Shown here: in pieces, positions 10,163-20,599 of the stretch
How the letters are laid out: each line of letters begins with the position of its first letter
How positions within the stretch are numbered: the first letter of the stretch is position 1
Source of the DNA: Rotaria socialis
Lineage: Eukaryota; Rotifera; Eurotatoria; Philodinida; Philodinidae
Direction: 5' to 3'
Assembly (NCBI GenBank): GCA_905331475.1
Contig: CAJNYU010000373.1
Coordinates: 1-64,000 of the forward strand
DNA: 64,000 bases
Notes under the pieces: model-generated
Seen by the model: the letters and a program-made list of their open reading frames with translations, nothing else
The model's database searches: none
Told to the model about the DNA's origin: nothing
Position numbers and translations under genes: made by a program

Positions 10163-12358
10163 ATGTCATTGGTTTTCGTTGAAGCAATACCATATGATTC
10201 AATATCGTCATTACTACGAAAAGTTGCTTATGGCCTGGCTACAACTTGTGTATTGGGTACTGCTGTTTATATTGGATATAGTGTAGCTTCACCCGATAAT
10301 CACTCTTCGAAACGATATCGAAATCCAGAACTTAATGATGAAGTAAGTTACAACGATGATCTAAAATTTAACTTTCGGGCTTGTTTTATTTCATAACTTG
10401 ATGATTTTAATTTAGATTGAAAAAGTAGTTTCTTCATTGAAATTAAACTATGAACAATTAAAACACATTATGCATTGCTTAGAAGAAGAAATGAATGCGG
10501 GTCTTTCATCTGAAACACATAAACAAGCAACTGTTAAAATGTTTCCATCATTTGTGCGACACATTCCAGATGGTACAGAACGAGGTCAAGTACTTGCACT
10601 TGATTTGGGTGGAACAAATTTTCGTGTTCTTTCAATTAAATTACGCAGAAATTCTCATATTGAATTAACATCGAAAATCTTTCTCGTGCCACAATCTGTT
10701 ATGATTGGAGATGGAAAACGTGTATGTAACGCTCTCATCAAAGAATTTATTTTATTTTTTTGAATTTAGTTATTTCGGCATCTAGCAGAATGTTTAGCAG
10801 AATTTATGGAAAAAGAACATTTATCACAGTCAGGAATCTGTTATCCCTTAGGTATCAATAAATATTAATTAGAAAATAATGAATTCAATAGAGATTTATT
10901 TAGGTTTTACATTCTCATTTCCTTGCAAACAGGAAAGTCTTGCATCAGCTCGACTAACAACATGGACAAAAGGTTTTAGTTGCGCCGGTGTTATTAACGA
11001 AGATGTTGTTAAGCTTTTGCAAGATGCTATTGATGAAAAAGTATGTTGTCGTCTTTTGTTGATCAGGAAATTCAATTTCTTGTCTAGGGTATTAATGTAA
11101 AATGTGCAGCTCTCGTAAACGATACAATTGGGACATTAATGGCATGTGCATATAAAGAACCAGCGACATCTATCGGTCTTATATTAGGTACCGGAACAAA
11201 TGCATGTTATATTGAAGATTTAGATAAAGTTGGCACTTGGAATGGGGATCATGATGAACCCAAACAAGTTATTATTAATATGGAATGGGGTGCATTTGGT
11301 GATAACGGTTGTTTAAATCATATACGAACAAAATATGACGAAGAAGTCGATCTTTCATCAATTAATCCTGGACAACAAACGTAAATTAATTCGAATACCT
11401 TTGTTTGTTTACTTATCAAGTCTTTTGTTTTATAGTTTTGAAAAAATGATTTCAGGAATGTATATGGGTGAAATAGTAAGACTTATTATTCTTGATTTAC
11501 TTCAACGAGAATTACTTTTTCTTGGCCATCGTGATACATATGGCGATTATAAGACTCCAATCTATAATCGTGGTGGATTTTATACAAAATTTGTTTCAAC
11601 AGTCGAAACTGATGAAGGTTATTTTAAACGTTTATTTTGATAAGAGGCAAAAAAAAAGATTTTTTTTCTAGGAATTAAATTTTCCAATACACGTCGAGTA
11701 CTTGAAGATATTGGTATTCGAAATCCAACATTTGACGATTGTGTTATTGTTCAACATATTTGCCGGCAAGTATCAAAACGAGCGGCACGTTTAGCTGGCG
11801 CCGGTATGTGATCTTGTTCATTAGATATTATAGACATTTATTTTGCCAAAGGTTTGGCTGTATTGATCAATCGCATGGGAAAACCGACTGTTACTATAGG
11901 TGTTGATGGGTCACTCTATCGATATCATCCAAGATTTAAACGAAATATGGAACGATCTATGGAAGGTTTAGTTAATAAAGATCTTAAAGTACGTAAAATT
12001 ATTTGTTATCAGATATTTCCGTAGAAAAAAATGTTAATTCGAATTGGGTATTGAGAGTGATAGAAAATATCTAGACGGAGTGCAGTGACTACTCCTTAAC
12101 TAACAATCAATGATCACCATGCAAATTATTAAAACATTTTTTTTATTTCTTTAGTTCAAATTTGCTTTGTCCGATGATGGTAAGTTGTGTTTTTTTTTCG
12201 TCTAAATAAAAGATGTAATAATTTATTACTAATTTCTAGGTAGTGGCAAAGGTGCAGCTTTGGTTGCTTGTGTTGCTGCTCACAATGCTCCAGAAGTGTT
12301 GACTAAGCACACTCGAGAAATAATTAATGATAAAACAAGTGAAGAAAATTCTGATTGA
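10163..12358 (+). CDS. Hexokinase with N-terminal membrane anchor
   Basis: Ten exons join in frame to 530 residues: 10163-10342, 10416-10721, 10770-10851, 10904-11040, 11088-11380, 11436-11617, 11672-11803, 11852-11988, 12155-12179, 12240-12358. The protein phosphorylates hexoses with ATP. Visible motifs are [13 protein letters not shown] (phosphate 1), TFSFPCKQ and LTTWTKGF (sugar site), LVNDTIGTL with the catalytic Asp, [29 protein letters not shown] (adenosine) and [14 protein letters not shown]. It is a single hexokinase unit of normal length plus about 60 extra N-terminal residues containing a hydrophobic stretch ([20 protein letters not shown]) that looks like one membrane span. The first ATG in frame is at 10163; an upstream frame from 10109 lacks ATG. 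All catalytic motifs are present, so it should be active. Isoform and membrane cannot be told from sequence. Confidence 0.9.
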
Positions 12359-12919
12359 CGAAAATAATTAGAATTTGTTTTCATTCAACTTGTAACTTTA
12401 TTTAGTTAGAATCTTATTCGTACAATTGTTTTTTATTATTATTATACGTTGTGGTAATGCGATGATCAAAACATGACAAGAATAGATAAAAGAAAGATAT
12501 TCAAATTTTGCAATTGACTTTTCTTATTTCGAATTCTATAAAAATCAATAAGGTTCTTACAGAACAAGAAAAAAGTGTCCTTCGTGCACTTGACACAGTA
12601 GTCATGATAAAAGGTATCACCCAAAGCATACATGTTTCTTTTGCGATAAACGCTTGTATGAATACATTATAGTGTTATAAATAGATTGCTTCTATTTTTG
12701 CGCCGATGAAAAAAGCTATGATTCTGTGTAATTAATAGGAAAAGATATATTAAGCGTAGGAAAAATATTTTATTGTGGGATTAAAATAGAACCAAAAACA
12801 GAAATATAATAGTTAAGAGTAGACGTAGGCATCGAAATGTTGTTATTTATTGATGGAAATAAAGACGATTGTTTTTTCAGCAGCATTATTCAAGAAGAAA
12901 ATATATCTTTTGAATAAAG
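12359..12919. other. Convergent intergenic region
   Basis: This stretch separates the 3' ends of the hexokinase gene (plus) and the next gene (minus). It is AT-rich and I see no exon, RNA gene or repeat in it. Confidence 0.6.
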
Positions 12920-13827
12920 TTAACCTGATGCACTGCCAGTACCAATAACCGCTACGGCCGTCGTAGTTGCTGCAGTAGAAGGAGATAAAGTGGCTGGTAT
13001 TTTAATGACTAAAAAGTAAAAAATTCATGTTGGCTCGATTCGTAATTTTATATACATCATATATTGAACTTACCTTCCACGCTGATTCGTATAACAATAA
13101 CAATTGTAATTGTTTGTCCATTGAAAACAATGGTAACAGTTATGATTATGGTCACTGGGCTTATGCGGCACGCAAGACATTTAACACGATTGATATGGAA
13201 GATTAGGTAAAGTCGTTGTAAACCACGCGATATTTGGCCACGACCAAATCGTGAGAGTTTTCTGCAAAAATCAAATGAAAGTAGATCCTATGCGAATTGC
13301 TTCGTATACGTACGCCGATCGTCGTTTACGTCTGCCGGTTGATGTTGCAACCGTACCCTGATCAACAACAATTGAGCCAGTTGGAAGACCCAATTGTTTT
13401 TCAATCTAAAAATTACGGATGAATATACGAATATGTTTCTTAAATTAAGTTTTTACCGCGCGTGCAATAGTGTCACGTGCTGATGCATCCAATTGACCAT
13501 CATTACCTAGACTACCATCGAAATCACCAACTGCATAGTAGCTTTTGCTAGATGCTTAAAAAAAGTCAACTTCTTTTCAAACAAAATTCTCTCACAAATT
13601 TGATCTATACCTAATGTTGCATCTTTCCTTTCTAAATACACGGGAATCAACGCAAGGACAATAGTCGAAGCTATTAGTAGAACAATGAACAAAAGACAGC
13701 ACATAAGCAATAGTGGTAAACCATTGCTTAGCTTTCTATTCCATTAATAATTGAGATAAATAAAATAAACGATTTCAAAATTCATATATATTTACTGAGG
13801 ACCAGTAACTGGCGGTCTTGCATACAT
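12920..13827 (-). CDS. Single-pass membrane protein with furin-like site, unknown family
   Basis: Six exons on the minus strand (13827-13796, 13735-13611, 13554-13457, 13405-13314, 13261-13074, 13008-12920) add up to exactly 624 bases, or 207 residues plus stop, with good GT-AG junctions throughout. The N-terminus MYARPPVTGPQ is short and Pro-rich. It is followed by a strongly hydrophobic span of about 25 residues (LLLMCCLLFIVLLIASTIVL), fitting a type II membrane protein. Next comes a conserved-looking segment (YAVGDFDGSLGNDGQLDASA, ARAIEKQLGLPTGSIVVDQG) and then GRRKRRSA, a canonical furin/proprotein convertase site. The C-terminal part is rich in Val, Ile and Thr. I do not recognise the family. 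The start at 13827 is the first ATG in the exon; an upstream non-coding exon is possible. Confidence 0.6.
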
Positions 13828-14350
13828 ATTCGAAAATTGAAGAGTAGCTATATTAATACCAACTTAAATCAAACACATAATACTCGCACCCAATATTCAT
13901 AGTCTTATATACTCGTCATTTGATCTATTTTTTTCGTATAGAAAAAGAAAAATCATGACTTATCTCTTTAGTTTTACTCAGAGGCCTTGAACATAAGTTT
14001 TTTGCGTCAATGATTTCTTTTCATAAATATTATATAATTAGACCGTTATCAATAGTATTTTGTATCCTGCTTTTTCAAATTTCGAAAATCATAATTGATG
14101 GTGAAATGACGTTAAACGTTAGTAGGCGGTAAAAAGATTGATGTGTAAAAATACACATGTCTACAGGTGGATCATATGAATGAAATACAAATAATTAGTA
14201 TATAATATTTCTGGTTCGTACATATCTGAGGTCAAGTCTTACGAGAAATTTTCTCTATTACTAATACACGCATTTTATTTATTATTTATTTATACTTCAA
14301 AACTTATCAAAATAATTTCTGATATAGTGGACTAGCATGAAACATATATT

Positions 14351-14771
14351 TCATCTTTCTCTTTTCTCGATTTTCTCAACTCTATAAAAGTTCCAGATCA
14401 TATAAAAAACTGATATAGCATAGTAAAATATACAATAGGGAAATGCATACTAGTAAAGCGTTGAATGACAGTAATAAGGTCGAGTACTATCGATAGTTTG
14501 GACAGTCGGCTTGGCACGAAATATCCATACAGAACCCTAAATAAACACAAGTATACGTTTCAACATTGCACATACAAATAAAAAAGAACTTACTGCAATG
14601 GTCCAAGCTAGTGTAAAAGTAAACAATATAAATATCATGAGCATGTTTACCATGAAATATCGAAAAAGCGAACTTGAGAGAGCATCTTTTTCCGCAAAAT
14701 TGTTCATCCGTTGAATAAAAATACCCAACTAGACAAGATTTAGGAATTTCTTATACAAATGTTTACTTACA
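14351..14771 (-). pseudogene. TMEM272-like four-helix membrane protein with in-frame TAG
   Basis: Exons 14728-14594 and 14536-14351 join in phase. The first ends in a hydrophobic helix (VNMLMIFILFTFTLAWTIA); the second continues GSVWIF, then YYCHSTLY, then a TAG (14450-14452), then YAFPYCIFYYAISVFY and a basic tail ending at a TGA (14351-14353). The pattern AWxIAGxVWxF...YCxxTLYxxAF is typical of small TMEM272-like membrane proteins, where the residue at the TAG is usually hydrophobic. One substitution (for example TTG to TAG) would explain it. An upstream exon probably ends at 14771, but its frame is unclear. This could be a young pseudogene, an allele or a sequencing error. Function of the family is not established. 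Confidence 0.5.
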
Positions 14772-14853
14772 ACGATAAAAAAAGGAAGACCACGACATCG
14801 CCATTACTATTTCCTGGACAATAAGATAAATAGGAATATTTGGTTCGATCAGG

Positions 14854-14900
14854 GTGTGGGTGCTTCCTATGTTTGCACCCCACACCCATACCCAAGATAA
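14854..14900. repeat. TGTGGG-like inverted pair 1
   Basis: GGGTGTGGGTGC on the left and GCACCCCACACCCATACCC on the right are separated by about 15 bases, so the strand could form a hairpin. TGTGGG is the reported bdelloid telomeric unit. The G-rich strand points inward from both sides, the arrangement expected of fused ends. Confidence 0.55.
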
Positions 14901-16096
14901 TTTATCAATTAAATAATAAGCATGTAAATGTTTTTAAAAAGGAATATTAAGTTGATTTCCTTAACAGAATAGAATCTAGTACAGTTCATCTTTTCAAATT
15001 CAAAACCACATGCGAGATCAAAAACATATTTTGACCTATCAAAGAAAGGTTTTTTCAAAGAATATAAATCCTTCTGATTGGATCTATACGAGTTCTCTCA
15101 AAATTGAAAATAGTAAAACCATTGTTGTATCTAAAATTGCTGTCTTATATCAACTTTGATATCGATCAATTAATTTATTGTTAGTCGATCTGATGTCAAA
15201 AAAGTTTTTAGTAATCCGACTTGAGCCAAACTGTACTTGTTAACCATGCTGAGTCACTTTCTTTCTGAATTGTTAACAGTATGATCGAATGAATTCCTTT
15301 GCGCTGGTGATAAGTATTATGCATTTGCAGCAGACAATTTTTTCCTTCTGTTGATTTCTGATAAAGCAGCAGTAGGAAACAAATAATGTTTTACCTGCAC
15401 ACTTCGAATAAATTCGATTAACAAGCGAAATTGCTGAGGATTTATTACTCTCAATAGAAAACGATAGTCGTCAGTGTGATGTAAGTTATGTCGTGTATAA
15501 GAACTAAATTCCCTGATTGTTATGCTTGTTTTAAATAATTCGAGATTATAAAAAAGGAGATAGCGACAAAAACAAATTAGTTACCTTCCATAAACGAATT
15601 ATTTATTAATATTTAGATATGAGTGATTTTATGACAACTTCACAAAAAGCATCTATTGAAAATTGCAAACTTTTGAATTTATCTTGTAGTAATCATGATG
15701 ATGATTGGGACACTTGTGATCAAGCTGGTACGCATGAGTTTGCAAAATTCAAAGAATCTTTAAGCATCATATCTTAGAAACTATTTCAAGCCCCCCCCCC
15801 TCCCTCAGAAAGGTCAATTTTTCGAAAAAAATCGATTTGAGATTTATACATATTCTGATAGCTTTTGTAATAAAGTACAACCTAGCATAATTTGTTTTGC
15901 CAAAACATGTATATGTGTCTTTTTTTCTGGCGAATTTCTTTTCTGAGGATGTGCGACTGATGCAAAGATGGTGTTTGATAATAACTGAGAGTACAGTGTT
16001 AATGATAATTTTCATGCTTTTGTTTGATCGAGAGAGTTGAAATTTTTATGACATATAGAACTAATCAGGATCTTTTAGTTCTGAAGATTTCAGCTC
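14901..16096. other. AT-rich region with no confirmed gene
   Basis: The stretch contains a poly-C run (about 15788-15797) in a C-rich patch. A short open frame begins with ATG at 15619 and reaches a possible donor near 15729, but no matching downstream exon is seen. No RNA gene or clear repeat was found. Confidence 0.4.
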
Positions 16097-16180
16097 CCTA
16101 GGAGTGTGAGCGTGGGTGTGGATATAGCTGTTTTCCAAAGAGACAAACACGCACCAACAGCCACACTCTCACCCATACCC
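16097..16180. repeat. TGTGGG-like inverted pair 2
   Basis: GTGTGAGCGTGGGTGTGG on the left and CCACACTCTCACCCATACCC on the right flank about 40 bases. It adjoins the left arm of the 16.2/19.7 kb inverted repeat directly. Confidence 0.5.
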
Positions 16181-16744
16181 ATAAATCATAATTATGGATA
16201 CATCACTGCAACGCTTTTTTACTGCAAATTTCTCTGCTGAACTAAGTACGAATACGAATTGCATATATATCGTGCTTTCAAGGTTTAACGATTTAATAAA
16301 ATGTTTATTAAAAAAAGGTTCCCTATTTCAGAAATATGCAAATGGATCTTTTCGCCGATCACAAATAAAGCACCAACCGTTCCAATACATTCTTTTATCT
16401 AACTAGAGCTTTAAACTATCTTTCAAGAAGCTGAATCAGAAACCAATCCCAAATATTTTCACAGTGCTGTAGGAAATATGGTAAAGCGTGCAAATATTTA
16501 TTCAATGTTAAATATATAGCATAGCAATGAAGAACTGTTTGAAAACCTCATGCATAAAAAACTTTTCGAATTCAGATAGTCTATAAATACTAAAAAAACT
16601 CATACTTAAAAAAATAAATGTCACGTGAATCTCGAAATTGAACTTTAAAATGTTAACCACATTCGAATATATCTTTTAAACTTCAGTTGACCATTCTAAA
16701 CTTTCGATACAGTCACGAAATATTTAACAGTTATCTAAAAATAT

Positions 16745-16925
16745 GAATAGCTTTCGCACTATAATTAATGAGTTCCAGCTTAAATAGCTACATGACATTT
16801 CAAATAGCTATGAATAACTTTAAATAGCAGTACTAGAATTAAATACCTACAGCAAATATTAAGTAGATATAGAGTACTTTGAATAGGTACAATAAAGATT
16901 AAATAGCTATAGGAAACTTCAAATA
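16745..16925 (+). repeat. Degenerate TTAAATAGCTAT minisatellite, locus 1
   Basis: About eight diverged copies of a roughly 22-28 base unit with core TTAAATAGCTAT or TCAAATAGCTAT. The same core recurs at 28138-28262. Confidence 0.6.
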
Positions 16926-17360
16926 ACTGTGCGCAGCTTTACATTGCTTTGTATTACATAGAAAATGTCTACTGAAATTGATATTGATTCGTTGAGGGAG
17001 AAAAAAAGAATCATAATGAAAATAGAAAAGATCCAGAACACGAACAGAATCAAAGAAATCATTGGAGAAGTAGTTTTTCTTATTAGAGCAAGTTAAACAA
17101 ATCAACTCTTTATAGTCAATATGGGTTTTATTTTGATTCAATTAGATTTTCTTAATTGTGTAATGAGAGAAATGTTTATTAAATAAATTGCATAAAAAAA
17201 TGAAGATAATAAGACAAAGAAAAAAAATCTCTAATTACAATAAAAAACACAATTAAAATAATGCACACGAACATGATCGACAGTTTTTTTTTCACTGAAT
17301 GTTAATAGTTTAATAATATTCTTTAATTCATTGTTTGTAGTTTCTTGCATTTTCTTTAAT

Positions 17361-17906
17361 TCATTTTTTTGTGGTTTCTTGCGTTTGATCAATCTTATTA
17401 TTGATGTTTTTTTCAAGATTATTTATTTTTATACTCATAACTTTTTCATTTTTCTTAATACTATCTAATGATGGATGAATTTTATCAATCGATCGCATTT
17501 GAGATTTTGTTTTATTTAGAACATCATTTAAATCAACTTGCATAGATTTTTGGATAATTTCAATAGTTGATATTCGATCAGATAATAAAGCCATACTGGT
17601 GAATATGGCTCGACGCCATCCTTCTTGCGTATCATCGACACGATAAAACAATAATCTACCTGTCTTAAACATCGCATCCAAGAAATAAAAACGGCAATGA
17701 TCTTCATTTTCTTGAGAAACATCCGAATTCTTGAGAAATTGAATAATATCAGACTCAAGATTAATTGGCATTGAAAAGACTGCAAACCCAATACATGAAA
17801 GTGTTATCGACATTAAGGTTGAGATACTTTTTTCAGTAAGTTTGTCAAGATTATTTGATTTAATACATCCAATCAATTCATGAAGATTAGATGGTAACAT
17901 TTCCAT
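17361..17906 (-). CDS. Unknown protein with C-terminal coiled coil
   Basis: An uninterrupted 181-codon frame starts at a real ATG (17906). I do not recognise it. The N-terminal half has a hydrophobic helix (STLMSITLSCIGFAVFSM) and a segment FYFLDAMFKTGRLLFYRV; the C-terminal third is Lys/Ile/Asn-rich with heptad-like spacing (IKKNEKVMSIKINNLEKNIN), suggesting a coiled coil. It lies 13 bases downstream of the next ORF in a different frame on the same strand, so the two are either adjacent ORFs of one element or one gene split by a frameshift. Codon use resembles host genes. Confidence 0.5.
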   Translation of the reverse strand: MEMLPSNLHELIGCIKSNNLDKLTEKSISTLMSITLSCIGFAVFSMPINLESDIIQFLKNSDVSQENEDHCRFYFLDAMFKTGRLLFYRVDDTQEGWRRAIFTSMALLSDRISTIEIIQKSMQVDLNDVLNKTKSQMRSIDKIHPSLDSIKKNEKVMSIKINNLEKNINNKIDQTQETTKK

Positions 17907-17919
17907 GAATAATAATTTA

Positions 17920-18513
17920 TTACAGTGTATTAATCGAAATAAATGGCGCGATGTAAAAAAAAGCTAAAAGCCGTTCCAACTGTAATAATTTTTTCTGAAG
18001 ATTTTCGACATTAATTGTACTTTCAAAAAGACAATAACGCTTATTAAATATTGTTGATGGCTCACTATTATATGATTGATTATCATCATCAATTGCTGAT
18101 GGTGATTTATCTGGGAAGATCATACTAGTTAAATCAAAATCATTGGATAATATGTCATCAATAATTTTTTCTTCAGCGGTATATATAGGTTGTTCATGTT
18201 TGTCAATAATAAATAAATCGTTTTTCAAATTCGTTGGTATATGTAAACAAATACTTTCATTAAAACAAAATTTAAAAAACAAATCTGCTTCAAGTTCATC
18301 GAAACCTGTCAATGGATGATTGTCAATCATTAAAAATTTTTTTGTGTATTTAAAAATTGATTGTGTTTCAGCATCTTTTGATAAGAAATGACGAGATTGA
18401 TGATGGTTCTTCTTTGGTAAAATAATATGTTTACAAATACTAGCTGTTAAATGTGAAAATATTATTTCACCTGTAAGTTGTTCATATAAAAACGGACTTG
18501 AAGATCGTGGCAT
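17920..18513 (-). CDS. Unknown 197-residue protein, paired with the ORF downstream
   Basis: An intact frame from ATG (18513) to TAA. It is not recognised as any family. It has a basic His-rich stretch (KKNHHQSRHFLSK), a Phe-rich segment (ADLFFKFCFNESICLHIP), an acidic middle (EEKIIDDILSNDFDL) and an amphipathic C-terminal helix (NLQKKLLQLERLLAFF). No zinc ligands, membrane span or nuclease/transposase motif is visible. A 594-base frame without stops in AT-rich DNA suggests it is or recently was coding. Its place between long inverted repeats hints at a mobile-element role, but this is inference. Confidence 0.5.
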   Translation of the reverse strand: MPRSSSPFLYEQLTGEIIFSHLTASICKHIILPKKNHHQSRHFLSKDAETQSIFKYTKKFLMIDNHPLTGFDELEADLFFKFCFNESICLHIPTNLKNDLFIIDKHEQPIYTAEEKIIDDILSNDFDLTSMIFPDKSPSAIDDDNQSYNSEPSTIFNKRYCLFESTINVENLQKKLLQLERLLAFFYIAPFISINTL

Positions 18514-19199
18514 GTTTTTTTTTCAATCTAAAATTCAGAGTAAATAAAAATTAATTGAAATGTAGAAAAGAATGAATATAATACAAATAAAAGAAAACCA
18601 ATGAGATTCTCCACCTGAAAACATCCGATAATCTGATCTGAATAATAGAAAATATGCATCCGTCTTTGAACAGTGTTCCGAATGAGAATTCAAAATATAG
18701 TGAGATCCCGCACTCTTTCTCAGCAGGCGAAGTGAGATGTTGCACTCCGTTTCAAGAACCAAAGTGCAGCAAAGTGCAAATATATAAATATATCTAGAAA
18801 AAAGAAATAATAGTTTATATTTCATAGTCTGGACTTCTATTTGCATGTATACATATAAATAATAATCAAAAATAATATGTAAATCATCATTTAGTCACAA
18901 AGTTTACAAATAAAATAGAAAATACAAATACAAATACAAATACAAATACAAATCATCAATAAATCACAAGATCAACAAAAAAAAATCAGTAATGAGGATT
19001 ATTTGTACATGTGGATATTCATTCTAGTTCACCAACAATAAATACAATAGAAAACAAAAAGGCAAATAATCGTTATTGCTCATTTGAGAGAACAAAAACA
19101 TAACTGACTCATTTATCATCGTAATCACTATCTTATATGATGCGTCGGCTCAATTCCGACACAGAGTGATGATAATTTTTAATTTTTTTGGGGGAAAAA
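18514..19199. other. Non-coding stretch with ACAAAT microsatellite
   Basis: Around 18919-18955 the hexamer ACAAAT (TACAAA) is repeated about six times. The rest is AT-rich and shows no supported gene; short open frames here lack coding character. Confidence 0.55.
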
Positions 19200-19465
19200 A
19201 GTAAACGCGTTCTAACGCATCTTGTATCCAGACGCATTTAGACGCGTTTACTTTTGGATGCGTTCCCACGCTTGAAAATGTTGCATTTTGGACGAGTCCT
19301 AACGCGTCTTCCAATGCAAACGACTTATGATGCGTTTAGATACCGAACGAGTGTAGACGCATCAGGTTACCCTGGACGCGTCTGCACCCCCGAAAATGTT
19401 GCATTCTAGATGCGTCCTGATGCGTTAAGCGCCATCGTTCACAAACGCTCAGAGACGCGTTACGA
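19200..19465. repeat. GC-rich block with many GACGCGT/GATGCGT motifs
   Basis: About fifteen variants of ACGCGTT, GACGCGT or GATGCGT occur in 265 bases, on both strands. A longer unit is repeated once: GAAAATGTTGCATT followed by a diverged tail, at about 19276 and 19392, roughly 116 bases apart. The block is compositionally unlike its AT-rich surroundings. Confidence 0.65.
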
Positions 19466-20599
19466 CTCGAAAAAAAGTTACATGGGATGGGAATGATTAG
19501 TACTCTATGTATTATCGACGAAAAGATCCACTTGCATATTTCTGAAATAGGGAACCTTTTTTAATAAGCCTTTTATTAAACCGCAAAGGCTGGAAAGAAC
19601 GATATATATGCAATTCGTATTCGTATCTAGCTCAGCAGAGAAATTTGCCGTAAAAAAGCGATGCAGTGATGTATCGATAATTATGATTTATGTTGGCTGG
19701 CAACTTCAGAGCATGGAAGCAAAATAAAACTTATGGAAGGTGATATTGGATTGAACCCTAGTGATGAGTTTTCGTCAAAAACGTTTTTAAAAATTGCAAT
19801 TGGTATTGACAAAAACATTTTTAAAGTACCCATATGATGGGGAATTTGATTTTGCGACAAAATCATTAAGTCAAACGCAAAAGCAAATTGCAGCAAGATC
19901 AAGAAGGTGAAACACTAGCACCTCTTGCGGTATTCGCGGTATTCGCGGTATTGGGGTATTCGCAGTGTTTGTGGTAACCGCGAACATCGCAAGGACGGCA
20001 AGCACCGCAAATACTCTGACTGTTTCCTCTTTTTAATTTTGCTACAAATTAGTTTTGTATTAGAGATGATGAATTTCTCGCAAAATCAAATTTTCCATCA
20101 TATGCTCGCCAGTAGCATTTACGAATTTATCTTTAATCTTAAAGCATTTTTCGGCCATTAGAAAACATTACATTAGTAGTAATATTGGTGTCTTATTATT
20201 CCCATCTTCTGAAGGATGAGATATTAAGCACAATACTTTTAAAATCAGTGGTATAAACATTCTTTTACATGAGAGTCATATTTTCAATTATGTTAGTTGT
20301 ACGAAATTCAGCGTTGCATGTCATATTACTTGGCTGTCATCTTAAACATTCGATCTCTAGTGACTTTTTTTTTCTTTTAATTTAAAACAAAAGTGAAGAA
20401 TATATCTACGATTAAAAGAACTATATTTCAATATAGGTTGGAGCATTCAATTAACTGTCGACGCAGTCGAAAATAAGATGTTGAAAAAAATGTCTTAATG
20501 ATATTATTGCTAGTATATAATAGCTATTTGTGACAAATACACACTGATTTGATAATTACCTAAGATGGAAGACCAAAACTTAATCTATAAAACTATACG

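Larger units (their letters stand above)
16180..19692. mobile_element. Candidate 3.5-kb element: 180-bp inverted repeats around two unknown ORFs
   Basis: Bases 16180-16359 and the reverse complement of 19514-19692 are about 90% alike. The outer edges share CATAAATCATAATTAT and the inner edges share CAGAAATATGCA then GGATCTTTTCG. Between the arms lie two minus-strand ORFs (17361-17906, 17920-18513), a GC-rich GACGCGT repeat block, a (ACAAAT)n microsatellite and a TTAAATAGCTAT minisatellite. I see no transposase motif and no target duplication. It may be a transposon of unknown type, or simply an inverted duplication around a gene. Confidence 0.4.

Noticed and set aside
14351..14732. Joining the TMEM272-like exons to the furin-site gene downstream as one gene
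   Set aside because: The first has its own C-terminal tail and stop at 14351, and the second has its own ATG and membrane span.
15619..15729. Possible first exon on the plus strand (begins MSDFMTTSQKAS)
   Set aside because: It has an ATG and a plausible donor (GCTG then GTACGC), but I found no downstream exon in frame and no family match.
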